This document shows positions 47,856 to 61,684 of a stretch of DNA of 64,000 nt, in pieces. Each line of letters begins with the position of its first letter. The first letter of the stretch is position 1. Under the pieces are notes generated by a model, which was not told the origin of the DNA, searched no databases, and worked only from the letters and a program-made list of their open reading frames with translations. The position numbers and the translations under genes were made by a program. Source of the stretch: Norana najaformis (lineage: Eukaryota; Annelida; Clitellata; Crassiclitellata; Hormogastridae); assembly GCA_964023275.1 (NCBI GenBank), contig OZ029917.1:25176505-25240504 (forward strand), given 5' to 3'.

Positions 47856-50159
47856 TGCTAAAATGCCACATATTGTTTGTGGCTAACAACAGCGCCTAAA
47901 CCAGATGCAATTGTGAAATGCGAGGCGCGTTTCTTCATGAAGGTTTGTGAAAAGTGCTTGAGATACAGTTTTGGTTGAGGTCTCAGGGTCAAGACTTAGC
48001 TGAGGTCTCAAGATGAAGAATTATTAAAGATATTTCTGGACGACCAAGAATTTCACCTGCTTGAATCCTAGAATCCTTGACCTCTTCTAATAGATCTCCT
48101 GCAAACCCATGTTACCATAAGCATGCCTGGCTTAACATCACACTGTATGTCAGGACTGGATGTGCCACTGCATCTGTTTGCGATTAGAACTTCAGACTTG
48201 TCTTGAGCCCGACCAAACTCAGCACATGGTTTTGGTTGAGCGTCGACAGTGGAGCAGCTTGTAGGCAATTCACAAGTGTTGCAGCGTATTGTCCAAGGAG
48301 CGGAAAAGAGGGCAGCAAAATAAACTTAAAAACATTTTATTATTCTGCACCCAAAATTTGAATGATGATCACGTAACAGACGATGAGAACCTATGTCCCA
48401 AAGATCCAAAGATTGTGCCAGTGACAAACTTCAGACTTAGTAGACCTACTGTACACATTGTCAATAATATATACATTTAAGCTTATCAGTCACAGCTGTC
48501 AAAGTAGCCCTCTAGATCTCTCCTGGCTACCTGACTACTCTTCCAATTCCTCTGCCCCTCTCTCTTCCAGGATGAAATATTGCAGGTGTCAAAATTTCAT
48601 CCATCTGTGGATTAATAAATAAGAAATCCTATCTTTCAACAAAAAATGTATGCCTGTTGTAGTTTTTAGGTCCAAAGTGTCAGGTTTTAGTACAAGGTGG
48701 CAGTTGCTATAGGCAGTCACCTTGTTGACCCTTCCCTAACTCCAGGACTGTCGTTAGAGGAAGTTCTGCTAGGCGACATCTGATTATTTCTCTTGTTCGA
48801 CTCGTCAGTGGAAAATCCTGAAGGATTTTGTCAACATTACGGTTAAACACCATTCTGACACTAGATGGAGGTCAACAGCAGAAGCAGTAAGAGCCATTTT
48901 AAGTCACCTAAACATCAGCATGATACTCTGAGTCACTGGAAACCTTTCTTGATGCTGCTTTTATTCTAAATGGAAATGAAAAATTCAAATTTGTGGCATT
49001 GCTGTTCCTCTAGTCAGAAGTTCTCCTCAATTGATCAAATTCAAGTGTCTCTAGGAAAATTAGGAAACAACTTTTCAACAAGCATGAATCGTCTCCGAAC
49101 TCTGATGGACCTTATTGATATTGTTGCATGCTGGAAAGCGATTAGGCTCGTAGAGGTATAGGCCCAACCAGCAGACAACGTTCGTCGGTTTAAAACTTTG
49201 TATTCTCGACTTCAAAACGGCAATAACAACTTCCACTCAACGAACTTTCTCCAACACGACAACCTCTGACACATAACTCTGTCTCACCGCAATCTTTCTC
49301 TCACCGCAATCTCTGTCACCGTAAGCCATCTCTCACCGTAAGCCATCTCTTTCACCGCAATCTCTCACCGTAAGCCATCTCTCACCGTAAGCCATCTCAA
49401 GAACTTTCCACTCACTCTTTTATACATTCTCCTCTCCCGGCGAGACGACCACTCCTCTAAACACTCCCTCAAACACTCCTTCAACCACTCCTCTCCACAC
49501 CAGTGCATGCGCACGTGTTCCTAACCGAATGTTACATGGGCACGTGTCACCTTCTGACCTAACCCAGCCTTCCTTCCGCACGTGCCCCTGTAACAATACT
49601 GTATCTCGAAAATCGACCTCTGTGCAACAAGCATCAGTAATGCCCAGAACTTGTGCAGTGACTGGGTGTGACAGAGAGCAGACGATTTAGAAGGAAACAT
49701 TGGTGAGTTTATGTCAGATGTTGGATAGACTACGGAGAAGATGTGCGCCGTTCTCTGGAAGAAATTATTGACCAAATTGGAGTTGAAATGGCCTCCCTCC
49801 TGAATTTCACAAATTTTCCATTCCTCTGTCCCTTTCATGTTTCACCCACCATCTGTCTCAAGCCCTTCTCTTGTACTTCACAGGCTTTCCATTCAAAACT
49901 GAAAAATCCCACCTTTTCAAGAAATCTTACCCTAACCAATCCAATCCACTGCCTTCCCAGTTCTCTCAACGTAAACACAACCCACTGTAACAGATCCTCT
50001 GTCCTCTTCTCTCTGTTGTCTTCTGCCAACCAGATGGTTTTCACATTGTATCCTTGGACAACCCTTCTGACTTCGCTCTTGAATAAGATGGTGCACTGTG
50101 CTTAGCTTTAAAGTAGCGCTTTAGAAATTCTCAAGATTACGATTACAAATTTTAGCACC
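47856..50159. other. Downstream of the zinc-finger gene, no gene recognised
   Basis: An AATAAA at 48614 could end the zinc-finger transcript. 49745-50105 has a LINE-like C-terminal flavour (FHSKLKNPTF) but is too weak to call. Confidence 0.4.
49281..49398. repeat. CTCACCG-based minisatellite
   Basis: About seven units of 15-17 bp, alternating CTCTCACCGCAAT and CTCTCACCGTAAGCCAT forms. Confidence 0.85.
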
Positions 50160-50268
50160 ATAAAAGGCGGGAAACCTGCCAGCGAATCACAAACAAGTCA
50201 ACATCCTGATGACTCCTTAGCGGTGACATCATAAATTTCCAATACAAACTTGTGCTTTCTCAACGTTA
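50160..50268 (+). repeat. Dispersed repeat A, short copy 4
   Basis: ACAAGTCAACATCCTGATGA, GTGACATCATAAATTTCC and a flanking GGCGGGAAACC match the distal part of copy 2. Confidence 0.45.
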
Positions 50269-50764
50269 CACAAGTGCAAAAATTACATTCATAAAGTTCC
50301 ATGGAGTTTTGGCAGCTTTTTTGAGCGGCAATAATTCTTCAGCAGTTTCGGATGACCAAGACAATAAATTCAGCATGCCACAGCAGTTCATCGGTCGGTA
50401 ACTAGAGGTGAAGAATGTGTTGAGAGAACAAGAAACCTTAATGTTCTTTCCTCTGAGAGTGAAATAGTTCATTTTATCAATTTTGGTGAAGTTCTCGAAG
50501 ACGTCTAGAAAAGTTTTAAGTTTTTTTTTGTGTCATAATATTATGTCATCAATTAATGTGCAACACATGATGTTTCTCAAAATTGCTGTTTTTGTTACAA
50601 TTCAAAATTTCTTTGTTGCGGGAGGGCAATTTTGCAATCACTATCCCCGGATACCACTATACCTAGCTATGCCACTGAGCACATACACAGTGGGACAATG
50701 TTGGACCAATGTTGTCCAGCATTGTTTCAACCTGTGCATGCTGGCTGGGGGCAGTTGTGATTTC

Positions 50765-51290
50765 TCATCATCATCATCATCAATGGCAAGCTCCTGTCTG
50801 AAGCATTGCCATTTCCATGACTCTACTAACAGCCCACGGTCTTCGGCTCACCTCCAGGGTGTGTGTGGTCCACAGTTTAGTGGGTGAAGATCCACCTACA
50901 CCAGAAGCCCTTGTCCATGTGTGCTTTGGTCTTCCAAATGGTCTCTTCCATCTCCTCGGTTGGGGAGGGACGGAAATTAAGTCTCGGTGTGCGCTACCAA
51001 TGGTCCTGCTTGCCATCGAACTGTGCTATGTGCCAAAACATCCCGAGTCTTTATGTTTTGATCACCTCCGAGACTCGTGCGCCTGTACATTTCCGCATTC
51101 GTGATATGCACAGAATGTGAAATTTGAATGATTCTCCTCAAGCACCACTGTTGGAAGTTCTGAACTACAGTTGCCAAAAATGGACCCCAAGGTCGATGGC
51201 ACCTATTTTCCATATGAAAAGCGCCATTCCTTAGATCAGAAAGTGGCAAACTCATGTGACAGATGTCTACAATAATCAGTAGGTTTATAA
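50765..51290 (-). pseudogene. RTE-like LINE 3' end with (ATG)n tail
   Basis: The minus strand reads NFQQWCLRRIIQISHSVHIT, a RWKRPFGRPKHTWTR segment and RVMEMAMLQTGACH, the usual end of RTE ORFs, followed by TGATGATGATGATGA. Frameshifts are present. Confidence 0.6.
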
Positions 51291-52470
51291 TGGCTGTTAA
51301 CGTGGAGCAGCATTGGGACTGGAATTTGTTACTGTGCCATTGGCTGGCAGATTGCTAATGGCTAGGCCTTTCACTGCTGCACGCATCCAAGTCTGAATCT
51401 TTGACTTAATAGAGGACTGGTTTCCCTGAAACAACATTTGTTTTTGTTGCAAACTAAAATGAGTATAATTTCACATTATATTAAACTTAGTCTGTCTTTT
51501 CTTCTCTACATCAGCATGGACACAAATGTCAAGGCAAATGATGATTATTGTAGGCACCTGTGCACCAGAGGAAATTCAGTGCATCCTTTTAGTTAGTTCA
51601 CACTTCTCAGAAGTCTTAACAGGTGATATATAAAAGTCTTGTTAAATATAAAATGGATCAATAGATTACAACACAGAAAACAAGCAGATGAAAACAAAAA
51701 CGGTCAGAATTTAAAAGGGATCATAGCATAACAAAGCCACATTGTGCTAGGACCTAAGACTGAATATAATCAAGGGCAGATCCAGGGGTAGGGACAGAAC
51801 AGTGGCCGTCAGAAATTTTGGTGATATAAAATCAGGACATCGGCTCTCAAAGTGGGCAAGTGCTAAAAAAATGAAAAAGATATCAAAAATTTTCTACCAT
51901 ATAAGACCTCAACCACTGTAAACCTGCCTTCCCCTTCTAAACTGCTGGATCTGCCAGTGAAAGTAATACTGTAAAATGATATATCACTTCAAATAGTTCT
52001 AAGTTTTGTGATTTGCCATGGCAATAAACCGTCTGACGTGAACGAATATAACAATAATCAATAACTGCAACTGATGCAATAACACCTATGTAAAACAGGC
52101 TAACATATAAGAATCTTGCTTGTAACTACATTTTAAGCCTTTTTAACTGTTCCTTTCGTAACATAAAGTTGGTTGTATGAACATTACACATTGATGTGTG
52201 GAAGTTTCACACAGAAGGTGAAGTATAGATGGTAAACTATTTAAGAGAATACAGCAATCTATTCACAGTAATGAAATACTTCAGAGAAGAGTGACTAATT
52301 TCACAGTAGCTAACAAAAGTACAGCAGTTACACGTAAATGCTTCAGAGGACAGTGATGAATTTCATAGTAATGACCTATTTCACAGTTATAAATTACTTA
52401 AAAGGAAAGTGACCCATTTCCAGACAGATTATGTCATCTTGGCAAATCTTTCTCAGCTGGTAATATTGCT
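51291..52470. other. AK8 3' flank, no gene recognised
   Basis: AT-rich flank that probably holds the AK8 3' UTR. Imperfect direct repeats with ACTTCAGAG...GTGA and ATTTCACAGT motifs lie at 52255-52400. Confidence 0.45.
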
Positions 52471-52801
52471 TTATTTTAGAGAAGAAGGCTTACACTTGGG
52501 CAGTGGCTTAACAATCATACTCTCAATTGACTCAAATACATGATGCAAGTCCTGTTCGGCATTAACGTGCAATGCATCCACGTAGAAGTCTGCCAGGTCC
52601 TCGACAGAGGCACGATAAGCAGCCAGTCTCCTTTTCACAGCATCCTCTGTATCCTTGGCACTGACGATAAGTCGGCCCTTGATCTCCTGAGATCGTGGAG
52701 GGTTGTAGAGCAGATGATAGCGTTCACCTGTGACTGGATCCGTGGATCTCAGAGTGAGCCGCTCAATCGCTGAATCAGTTGGAATGTCCAAGAAAAACAC
52801 C
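52471..52801 (-). CDS. AK8: AK8 exon 10 (terminal)
   Basis: Residues 374-483 and the TAA stop. It contains VFFLDIP, the LID motif [18 protein letters not shown], and a C-terminus with the family's VFESIES and PLPK. Acceptor TACAG. An AATAAA hexamer overlaps the stop codon (52470-52475). Confidence 0.95.
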
Positions 52802-55800
52802 CTGTACAACAACAAAAATTACAACTTTAAAAAAACCCAACAAATGCCTGCTCAACAACAGACAGGAAAAAATACATAGCATCATTAATTTGAAGTTGAT
52901 CGTCCGTAAGCGTGAAGGGCAGCCATGGGTATGAAGTGTTAGTTGCTTCATTTTCTTAGCCTTGGCATGTTAGGGAGGGGCCAATTCTCTCCCTCACCAC
53001 CTGATCTCCAACTGACAATGTAAAGTCAGTGCACTCATTTTACAGCAGATTTAACTATGGGCCACTAATGAAACAGAAATCCTGAAATATCTTTCTGTCT
53101 AGTGAAGATTGAATCCACCCTCTGGATTGACAGTCCACAGGGCTAACTAACCACTAAACTTTCATGCATCCATCACAAAAGCTAAAAAAGCAGCTTATTT
53201 ATTTATTTAAAGCACTTTTTATGTGCAAGGTGTCAATACATCTGAATCTGAGGTGCGGATGTGTGTTCCCTTGGTGCCAAGATGGAATTATGAAAAAGCA
53301 AATAAGTAGGATGAGGATGAGATGACTGGACACATACATTTAGGTGGGGCAAGTAAGTGGGCAGATTGGCAATCAATCAGGTGCTCTACACCTTATATTA
53401 TTAAGAGCTGTTTAGTTGCAGCAAAAAATGAAAAGCCAGGCATCATAAAAACTGTGATATTTTTAAAATATGTCTCGCAAAACAAAACAGTAAATATCCA
53501 GCATTAAAAGGTGCCTTAAAGGAAGCTAAATACAGAAGAACTAAAAATGCACGAGAGAATGTCTGAAAAAATAATTCTCTAAAGTAGTTAGCAAATATTA
53601 TAAAATGAATTTAATTAATGAGATGACCTAATGAAGCTCTCCTGGTGAACATTAAACACCAAAGGGTTTTTCAGTTGCTAAAACATGCCTTATTATCAAC
53701 TACTAAAAATGCAATGAAACTGAGACGTCGGATGACCTCATACCACATAGCACAATGGAGTTCGTCCTTTACCCAATCATCTTCAATAAATGAACAATCT
53801 TGGGTTGTAAATTTGCTTGGCAGAAATGAAGGTGGCTGGCAGTAAATTTCTAACAAATAATATTGAGATATTGTCACAACAGCAGACAATAATTATAATT
53901 GTAATTGTTGGTATGAGGTACCACAAATTGCTCTACAATGATCATAATCAATATCATCTAATGATGAAAAAGCTAAACCAAATACTGAGTCAGGTACAAA
54001 ACAGCCGACCTGTTTGCACAGTGTCCACTGGCCTGAAGTTGCTCTGCCTGCTCTCTAGAACATGGATAACCATGCAAAACCCAACCACGTGTGCTACAGT
54101 CCAACTGATCCAGACGGTCCTTAAGCAACTGAAGCACAATGTCATCCGGAACTAAACACAGAACCAACAAACATTAGCAATTTAATCAACGTAGTAAGAG
54201 TAACACTCTCAATCGGCATCTTTTATATAGTTGTATCATTGATGTTGGGCCTCGTGACCTGGCCTCGGCCTATTAGGCGGCCTTGGCCTCATGATGTTTG
54301 GCTTTAGTCTTGGCCTCATGGCGTCCGGTCTTGGCCTTCAGACTTGTGTATTCCAGCCTTGATGCCAGCATTTATTCTTGTATGTCATCTGGGGATGTAT
54401 TCTCAACTAGTTCTGTCCAAAATGTTATGCTTTTGTGGTACAGCTTAGAAGTAACCATTGACTGATGTCATGTGCAGTACATCAGATTAGATTACTGCTG
54501 TTATTGTACTGTTAATGACTGACTAACCATTACTATTAGTATCACTACTACTACTATTATTATTATTTACTATGTTATCCTATTACAATTCTTTTCATTG
54601 ATCATTATTATTTGTACATTCATGCACCCTTATATGAGCATAAAGTATAAGCACTGGTATGCATGTTTCCATGTTTGTTTGATTTGTGTCACCTACCCAG
54701 TGCGCCTCGTTCCACGTAGCTTTTACACATCTGTCCGAGAGTAGAGTCATCTGCAATGGCTTCCTTGATAAGATGACCACAGCAAACTGCATAAATAAAC
54801 CCCACTTAACATAACAGATTCACAAAATAACACAGACGGCCTGTGTGAAATCATGTCTGTGAGGATGCTGTTAATAATAAAACAACTGATAATGAAGAAA
54901 CCAGAACATGGAAACATTGACCTTGAAGACAATACAACGATGAACGTGATCATGAACTTGATGGTGACAGTGATGAACAAGTGGATGTTTATAGTGTAAC
55001 ACTGATGTATTACAGTGTAACCAGAATATTTATACAGCATTGTAAGTAAGCAAGCTACTTCTATGAAGATTTTGACAACTTAGCAACTCCTTTTTAAGCT
55101 AACATGACACTGCCATTTTCATTGGAAGCTGGAAAGCTGTTCCATATACGTGCACTTCAAACACAAAGGGCTGTACATACGTATGCTATAAAAACTTTAT
55201 AACGTCAGTGGTATCACTTGGTGGTCTTTTCTGCCTGGCTTGCTGGCTGGCTGGCTGCCTGCCTGATTAAAACATCTTTCATGGCTATGGATCTCTAGTC
55301 ATCTGAGAGAGCAATCTTTATGTAATCTGCTTTGGTCTGTCATTATGAAACAATCTTCCACCTACTCACCATGCTCAGGTTGGCTGTAGAAGGCATGAAT
55401 GCTGCAGCTTAAGCCTACGTTCACATGCCTGAAGCACTGCTAAGTATGTCCTAAGGATTCTAGGACTATAGCACATAGGCTTTCCGCACATAGGACTGTG
55501 ACTCATAGGACGATCGCACATAGGACTGGGACTCATAGGACGATCGCACATAAGACATTCGCTCATAGGGCTTTCGCTCATAGGGCTTTTGCTAATAGGA
55601 CGATCACTCATATTTGTACTATTTGAACCAATTTATTAAGCTTCCAACATAAAAAACATAGAACACCGATTATGAAAAAAATTAATATTGGCTATTGTTA
55701 TTGTTATTCATATTCATATTTTTATTAACTGCACGTAGTATTTAATGATATAAATGTTCACCGTTACAAGTTTAGAAAATATCTAGTTATACGATAAGTA

Positions 55801-58800
55801 CGCCATGGAACGGAGGTAGGTTAGAATATCTGTTTGCCCATAAGTGGCTACTGCCCTCATTACGCGATCTCGAAGGATTCGGTAGCGTTTGACGGCTGGT
55901 TGTTCTGTACCTGTTGATCCCTGTAGGCTTTCTTACGATGCCTTTATATACTGTACCGTGTTTAAATCTGTTGAGTTCACTTCAAAGCGAACGTATCTCC
56001 AGCGTTCATTTATTAGCTAACGTCTTATGAGCGATAGTCTTACGAGCAAACATCCTATGTGCGAAGGGTTTATGTGCGGTGATCCTATGAGCAACAGACC
56101 TATGAGCGAAAATCTATGTGGGATAGTCCTATGTGTGAAAGTCCTATGTGCGATCGTCCGGATACCGTCCTAAGAGGCACTATACAAATTCACCACAACA
56201 AGACGATATCATGTGACGATGATATCAGAGGTGATTATTATCACAATGATAACAACAGTGATGATGATGATGATCATGACAATGATGGCCATATAGAACA
56301 GGATGCTAACGGTGACAATAGAGATGATTATGACAATGAAAATGACAGAGAACACGATGATGACGCATTGTGGTGTGGACTTGCCATTCACAATCTTGTA
56401 CTTTTTGGCAAGAAGTGCTGCCTGCACAGCTTTTCCACTTCCAGTTGAACCCAGAAGGATGATCCGAGGTGTGTGGGGAGCCGCTGACCTTGCCCTCTGA
56501 CAGACGAAAGTCATCACTTGATAAAAGACAAATACAGATCAGGTACTTGTTGGTTTATTTATTTATTTAGCATTATCATTACTCACATACACAATAAATA
56601 AAAGTTAAATTACAATAATAAATAATAATAGTAAATATTACTTATTAATAAATATTTATTTCATTAGCATTACTGATGGTATTCACATAAACGATTATAA
56701 AAAGTTAAATTACAATAATAAATAATAATAGTAAATCATTCGGCATTTCCCAAATTTAATCTAAACAAATACCAGTAGTCGTGAAAGGAGAAAGAACACA
56801 ATGATGCTTTTAGCTTCACTTTTTAAATCATTAGGGATCAATTTTAACCTGGGTAAACAACAAAACAAAATGATAATAATGTTAGTAATATGTATTCCCT
56901 CCATATATCAATATAATGCCAATATCTAATGACAAGAATCAATCGATGGAGCTCAGCAAACTGCCTTGGCAAGGTTAAAACCTGCACACTTGACAATAAA
57001 AGATGAGCAATCAACCAATCAAACTATGTATTAAACTATTAAACCAATGATCCTATGATATTTATAATCTTGAGAGATCATTTCTACCTCAAACTTAGAC
57101 GCAATAATAATGTGCAACCTTGTGAGAAGACATCAGCTTTTGGTTGATCAGCATTAATAATTTTGGTGACATGGTCATAGCAAGCCGTAATTCCACTGAT
57201 GTGACGATGGAAAGAGACCAGCCGCTTTATCGTCTCGCGCTCACAAGTACTAGGTGGTTCTACCAGGCGACTAACAACTTCTGCACTGGACGGCATGTCA
57301 AAGGTCACATGAAAGACATCTACAGTGAAAAATCAGAACTAGAATCAAAAGACAAAGCAAAGTAGTTCAACAAAGAGATTTAACTGTAAATACTTAAGTA
57401 CTAAATGTGCCAAAAATTCATTTAGAAAATAAACTGAGGTAGTAGTCAGTACTTCATCAACACTCAACCAATTATCTTAATAATACATTAAGGCTGCACA
57501 TGCAATGTCCTGGGACAACATTTCTTTCAGACATGCAGTTCGCATGGTGAGCTCGGATTTCGGCTCAAATTTTAAAAAACTAACAGGTTTGAAGGAAATA
57601 GCATCCAAACAAATAGGTCATCTGGCATTTCTTTGCATTTCTTTGAGTAAGTAAAATTGGTGCATAATATAAACAAGTAAATTGTTAACTCAATAAGTGT
57701 TGTATAACTAACCTCCTGTTTCAGGATCAATCCTTTTGCCAGTGGCTCTTTCAATGAGAGCTGTGTCTGGTGCTTGAAGTAAAACTAAAAGAAAATTCAT
57801 TTTAAAATTAGAATTCAATGATTGCTAACATTCATATAATTAACACCTAAAAACATGACAGAAACTCATATATAAAAGTGATAGTGAAGGGAAATAAAAA
57901 ATTTACTTATAAAAGCTGTTTTTTAAATGTGCTAAAGCAAATCTATTACAATTACCACAGTGCTTTGGAAAGACGCCAAGAGCAGATAAAGCCAGAGCCT
58001 GTTCTCTTGTCTCAGGTATGCTGTCCATGACCCAGCCACGCTTAACCGCATCAAAAACCTGCAATCTAAACAAAACACAACAACAGACCATAAAAATAAC
58101 AAAAGCATCAACCTGCTAAGTAAGCTGCTCTAAATATATTTGAATTATATGGTTACTAAAGTCACAGTACAGTTAAAATTAACAGAACAATTGTTAAGCT
58201 GTTCAACACAACAATATTGAACACCGTTACATTTGACACAAACATATAGTAGACACCCATGTAATATCATGAAACTGAAACTCCGAGTCAACATGGATCT
58301 CAGGAGTTACTCTGGGAGAAGTGTGTTGTAAATACCCCAACTGACTGGTTCCTGTCATTGAGTCATACAAATTTATGAACAGTCAGACAAATGGCAGATA
58401 AACTGTTACCTTGCTCTGATGAGCCTAAGCCACAACTCAATTGGCATTGGTTGACCCTTGGCCTGGTATGCCAAAGCTTCATTCCTCAGTTTCAAGTCTG
58501 CTTCTTCCAGCATTGTTTCCATGGAAACGAGGGCCAAGCCAAGTGATTTGCTCAGCATCTTTGACACAGATCCACGGCCTGAACCCGGGGGACCAATCAC
58601 AACAATCTGTGGCACTAGACACAATAAAGCAGAACCGTTAGATGTCATCAGCAGAATCTAAAGTGTTTTTGTGCAATAAATAATCCATTAGATTTTATGC
58701 ATTTCTGTCCTTATATTTATGTACTTTTTAAAGTTTTCATTCCATGACACCAATGTACCTGCAATCCTAGGCCTTTTCAGTAGGAAGTGCAGATTTGCTG

Positions 58801-61651
58801 CCTGAAAAGCTGAGGCCCTTGGTACTGAGACTAAGACCCAAAACGTTCCACCTGAGACTAAGATGAGACCAAGACATTTGCCCAGCAGTTCAAGATTAGA
58901 CAGAGAGCAAGACCTAGGGTCAACGAGACAAGAAAAAGAGCTAGGGACTCCGAGACAAGACTGAGATCTTGACCTCCAACGAGACTGTGTCCGAGACATC
59001 CATGAAAGTCTGTTACTGATTTCTACTGGTGTTCTAGGTCTACAGTTAGTACTATAGTCAACTAGTACCAACAATTATCGACTGTGTCAAATCAGTATAT
59101 ACAAAAATCAAAAATTCTTGAACATAGTTGATCCCAAGTTCCACATGCCAAGTAGACAGAAATTATTATTGTATACTGACACAGTTGTAAGCTAAGATGT
59201 ATCCTAGATTTCATTGCGTAAAACTAGTCATTTGCAATGATACTGCTGCTTCCAACATGCTGAATATCGTTACTGCATGGTTATCATGTTAAGTAGGTCA
59301 AATGTTGCTACAACAAAAGAAAGCTGTCATGGAGTATTGAAAATTATGAAAATGAGATGTTACTTTGAAATGCCCAACAGCGGACTGCATTAAAGCCCTG
59401 ACGAATTAACTATTCTTATAGTAAACCTATTTCCGATTATACACATTCTACAATCGGTATCAATGAGGTGCATTGTGATTTTTCAACCTGTTAAAAAAGC
59501 CAGGTCTCAGAACTTGCCCATGAAATACACAAGATTGAGAAGAGATCTGAGACTCCCTGCCCCAAGACTGAGACAAGACCTGAGACTCCCTGCCCCGCAA
59601 CCAAGACGAGACCGAGATGCTGGCTGGTCTGTCTGAGGGGAGATCCTAGGTATGCCTCCAGACCGTCTCAAGACTGAAACTACATTTCTGATTACCGATC
59701 GGAAAACTTGGGGTATAAAAATCCACTGTAAGTGCATAATAACTTTAAAAAACTGTACTGGAATGTTACCATCCTCCTCCTCTTTTTTCAGTTCCTTTAT
59801 GATGAAATCCAAAGGGTCGTCGGGTTTTTCAATGACCAATTGCGATAGCAACCTCTGCAATGGCAAAACTAACAGTAAATATTAATTAAATGATATATAC
59901 AATATAAATGAGTGGAAGAGCTTATGCATGATGAATGGGGTACATGCTAGAGGATAAGTTGATTAAAAAAAGATGGTCTTAGTCCCTGGCCACTAACACA
60001 AAGCTGCTTTGGTGCTTCCTGTCAGATGCAAGCACAGTTCTGCAAATGGCTTAACTAAGATAATGCTAAATAGAGCCTTTCTCACTTTTGAATTGACCAG
60101 ATCCAAGCAATTAGTGCAATTCCAAAGTCTGGTCATAGGTCCACAGAAGAACTGAATACAAAATGATACCCGTCTGTTTATCTGGTGGTGCCCCAGTATC
60201 GCTTAGGGAAACATGCAATTGCATCTCCTCACTTCCTGGTCGTAGAACTCTTTGGTGTGTCATGCAGAGTAATTAGCATTATTTTAAAATGGGTTACCAA
60301 AAAACTTATGAAAAGAACTCATAACCTTCCCCCTGCCTTCAGTCAACCAAAAGCTGAAAACCAACTTGTTTTATCATTGTCATAATTGTAAACTGCGCTT
60401 TTTCAACACCCACCAAAGCTAAGGCATGAGAACCAGCTTATTTACAGGTGCTCAATAAAAAACAAATTCAATGAGACAGCTATAGTCAGTTTCAGTTCCA
60501 AGTCAAAACCAAAGGCAGTTGGCTACAGTGGGTGGTGTTTAGAATTGGAGCAACGAGAGAGATAAACAGAAGAGTTAGGACAGAATTTCCTAACCAGCAG
60601 CATACAGCCTTAAGTTAAAAGTATGTGGAAAGCAATGCTGGTAATCGTGCAGCAAGATTCTGATAACTGTTGTAGCTTTGGTAAGAGTATGCTGCAAAGA
60701 CATGAAGCAGAATTGTGCTAGAGAACGACTGCTGAATTTTAAAGATAAAGTGACAAGAGGAGAAATATTGACGAGCAGGTGGCTTGGATTTGTAATTTAT
60801 AATTTGCAAATTCTGTAGCACCAGTGTTTAATGCACAAGGCATCATCAACCAATAGCGCACCAAAATCAAACCACAGTCAGGTCAGTATGCAGAGTCAGT
60901 TCGCTAAAACAGAGAGGCAGCCTGCGTTCATGTCGAAGAAGTAAACACAATGGAGTAAGACCTGAACAGCAAAAGCGCAAGTGGCCATCATGATGAGGCA
61001 CACAAGGAAGATGGCAATGAAGATGAGCCAGGCACCTGGAGAATCAGTTGTGTGCAGCAGTAAGGACGATAGCCCAGGTAACTGCCCCATTTTTTGGTAT
61101 ATGACTTCCCAGTTGCACAACTTTATAAATTTATACAAAGTTATCCATAGCAGTAAACTCAACTTGCTAACCAAAACAGATGTAAGATATAGAAGGTTGC
61201 CGTCACTAAGTTTCACAAATTGAGTGCACATAGTTTGGAAGCACTTCTTGCAGACGCTGTTGACACTGCGATTTATCAAAGAGGCGAGACAGTTCATGCC
61301 TTGAGACTGTCTCATGGAAAACTTGGGCAAATATCAGAAAAAGCTCATTTCTATTTACAAAGACTAGGCTTCAAGTCACTGCAGTAGGAATCACCATTAT
61401 TACAAAATTTAGACATTCTTAAGAAAATAACATTGCTGAGCAACTGTTGGTGAACATACATTTGCACCTAGTTTCACAGGCACCTGAAGTCTGTCTTATT
61501 TGAGAGTGGCTTCACTGGTCTGAATCGAGAGCACCCTTGATGCACTTATTCTTGAAGGGGTGCTTTATAAATGTCAAATTACAATTACAGTTTTACAGTT
61601 ACAATATACTAATAGTAAATGGGAAATGCACATACATGTATGCATGTATAA

Positions 61652-61684
<33 letters not shown>

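Larger units (their letters stand above)
55456..56166. mobile_element. Foldback (TU-like) transposon in AK8 intron 7
   Basis: Two inverted arrays of a 15-bp unit, each about nine copies, flank a 410-bp unique core. The right array reads CCTATGTGCGATCGT and variants; the left is its reverse complement. Perfect 8-bp GTCCTAAG repeats border both sides (55448-55455 and 56167-56174). I recall sea-urchin TU elements as having long inverted ends of 15-bp tandem repeats and 8-bp target duplications. No transposase is encoded, so it is non-autonomous. GTCCTAAG resembles part of the repeat unit, so the exact ends are uncertain. Confidence 0.8.

Noticed and set aside
50483..50887. 134-residue plus ORF
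   Set aside because: Its 3' part overlaps the minus-strand RTE-like remnant; the rest has no signal.
55375..55611. Pentapeptide-repeat ORF (MSDRP/MCDRP units)
   Set aside because: Follows from the 15-bp period of the foldback array; no start context and no homologue expected.
55456..56166. CRISPR-like repeat array
   Set aside because: Units are contiguous 15-mers with no spacers, in inverted pairs, in a eukaryotic intron.
56493..56516. Acceptor CAG just before AGGGCA for AK8 exon 7
   Set aside because: It would shift the frame; the acceptor at 56517-56522 keeps phase and family spacing.
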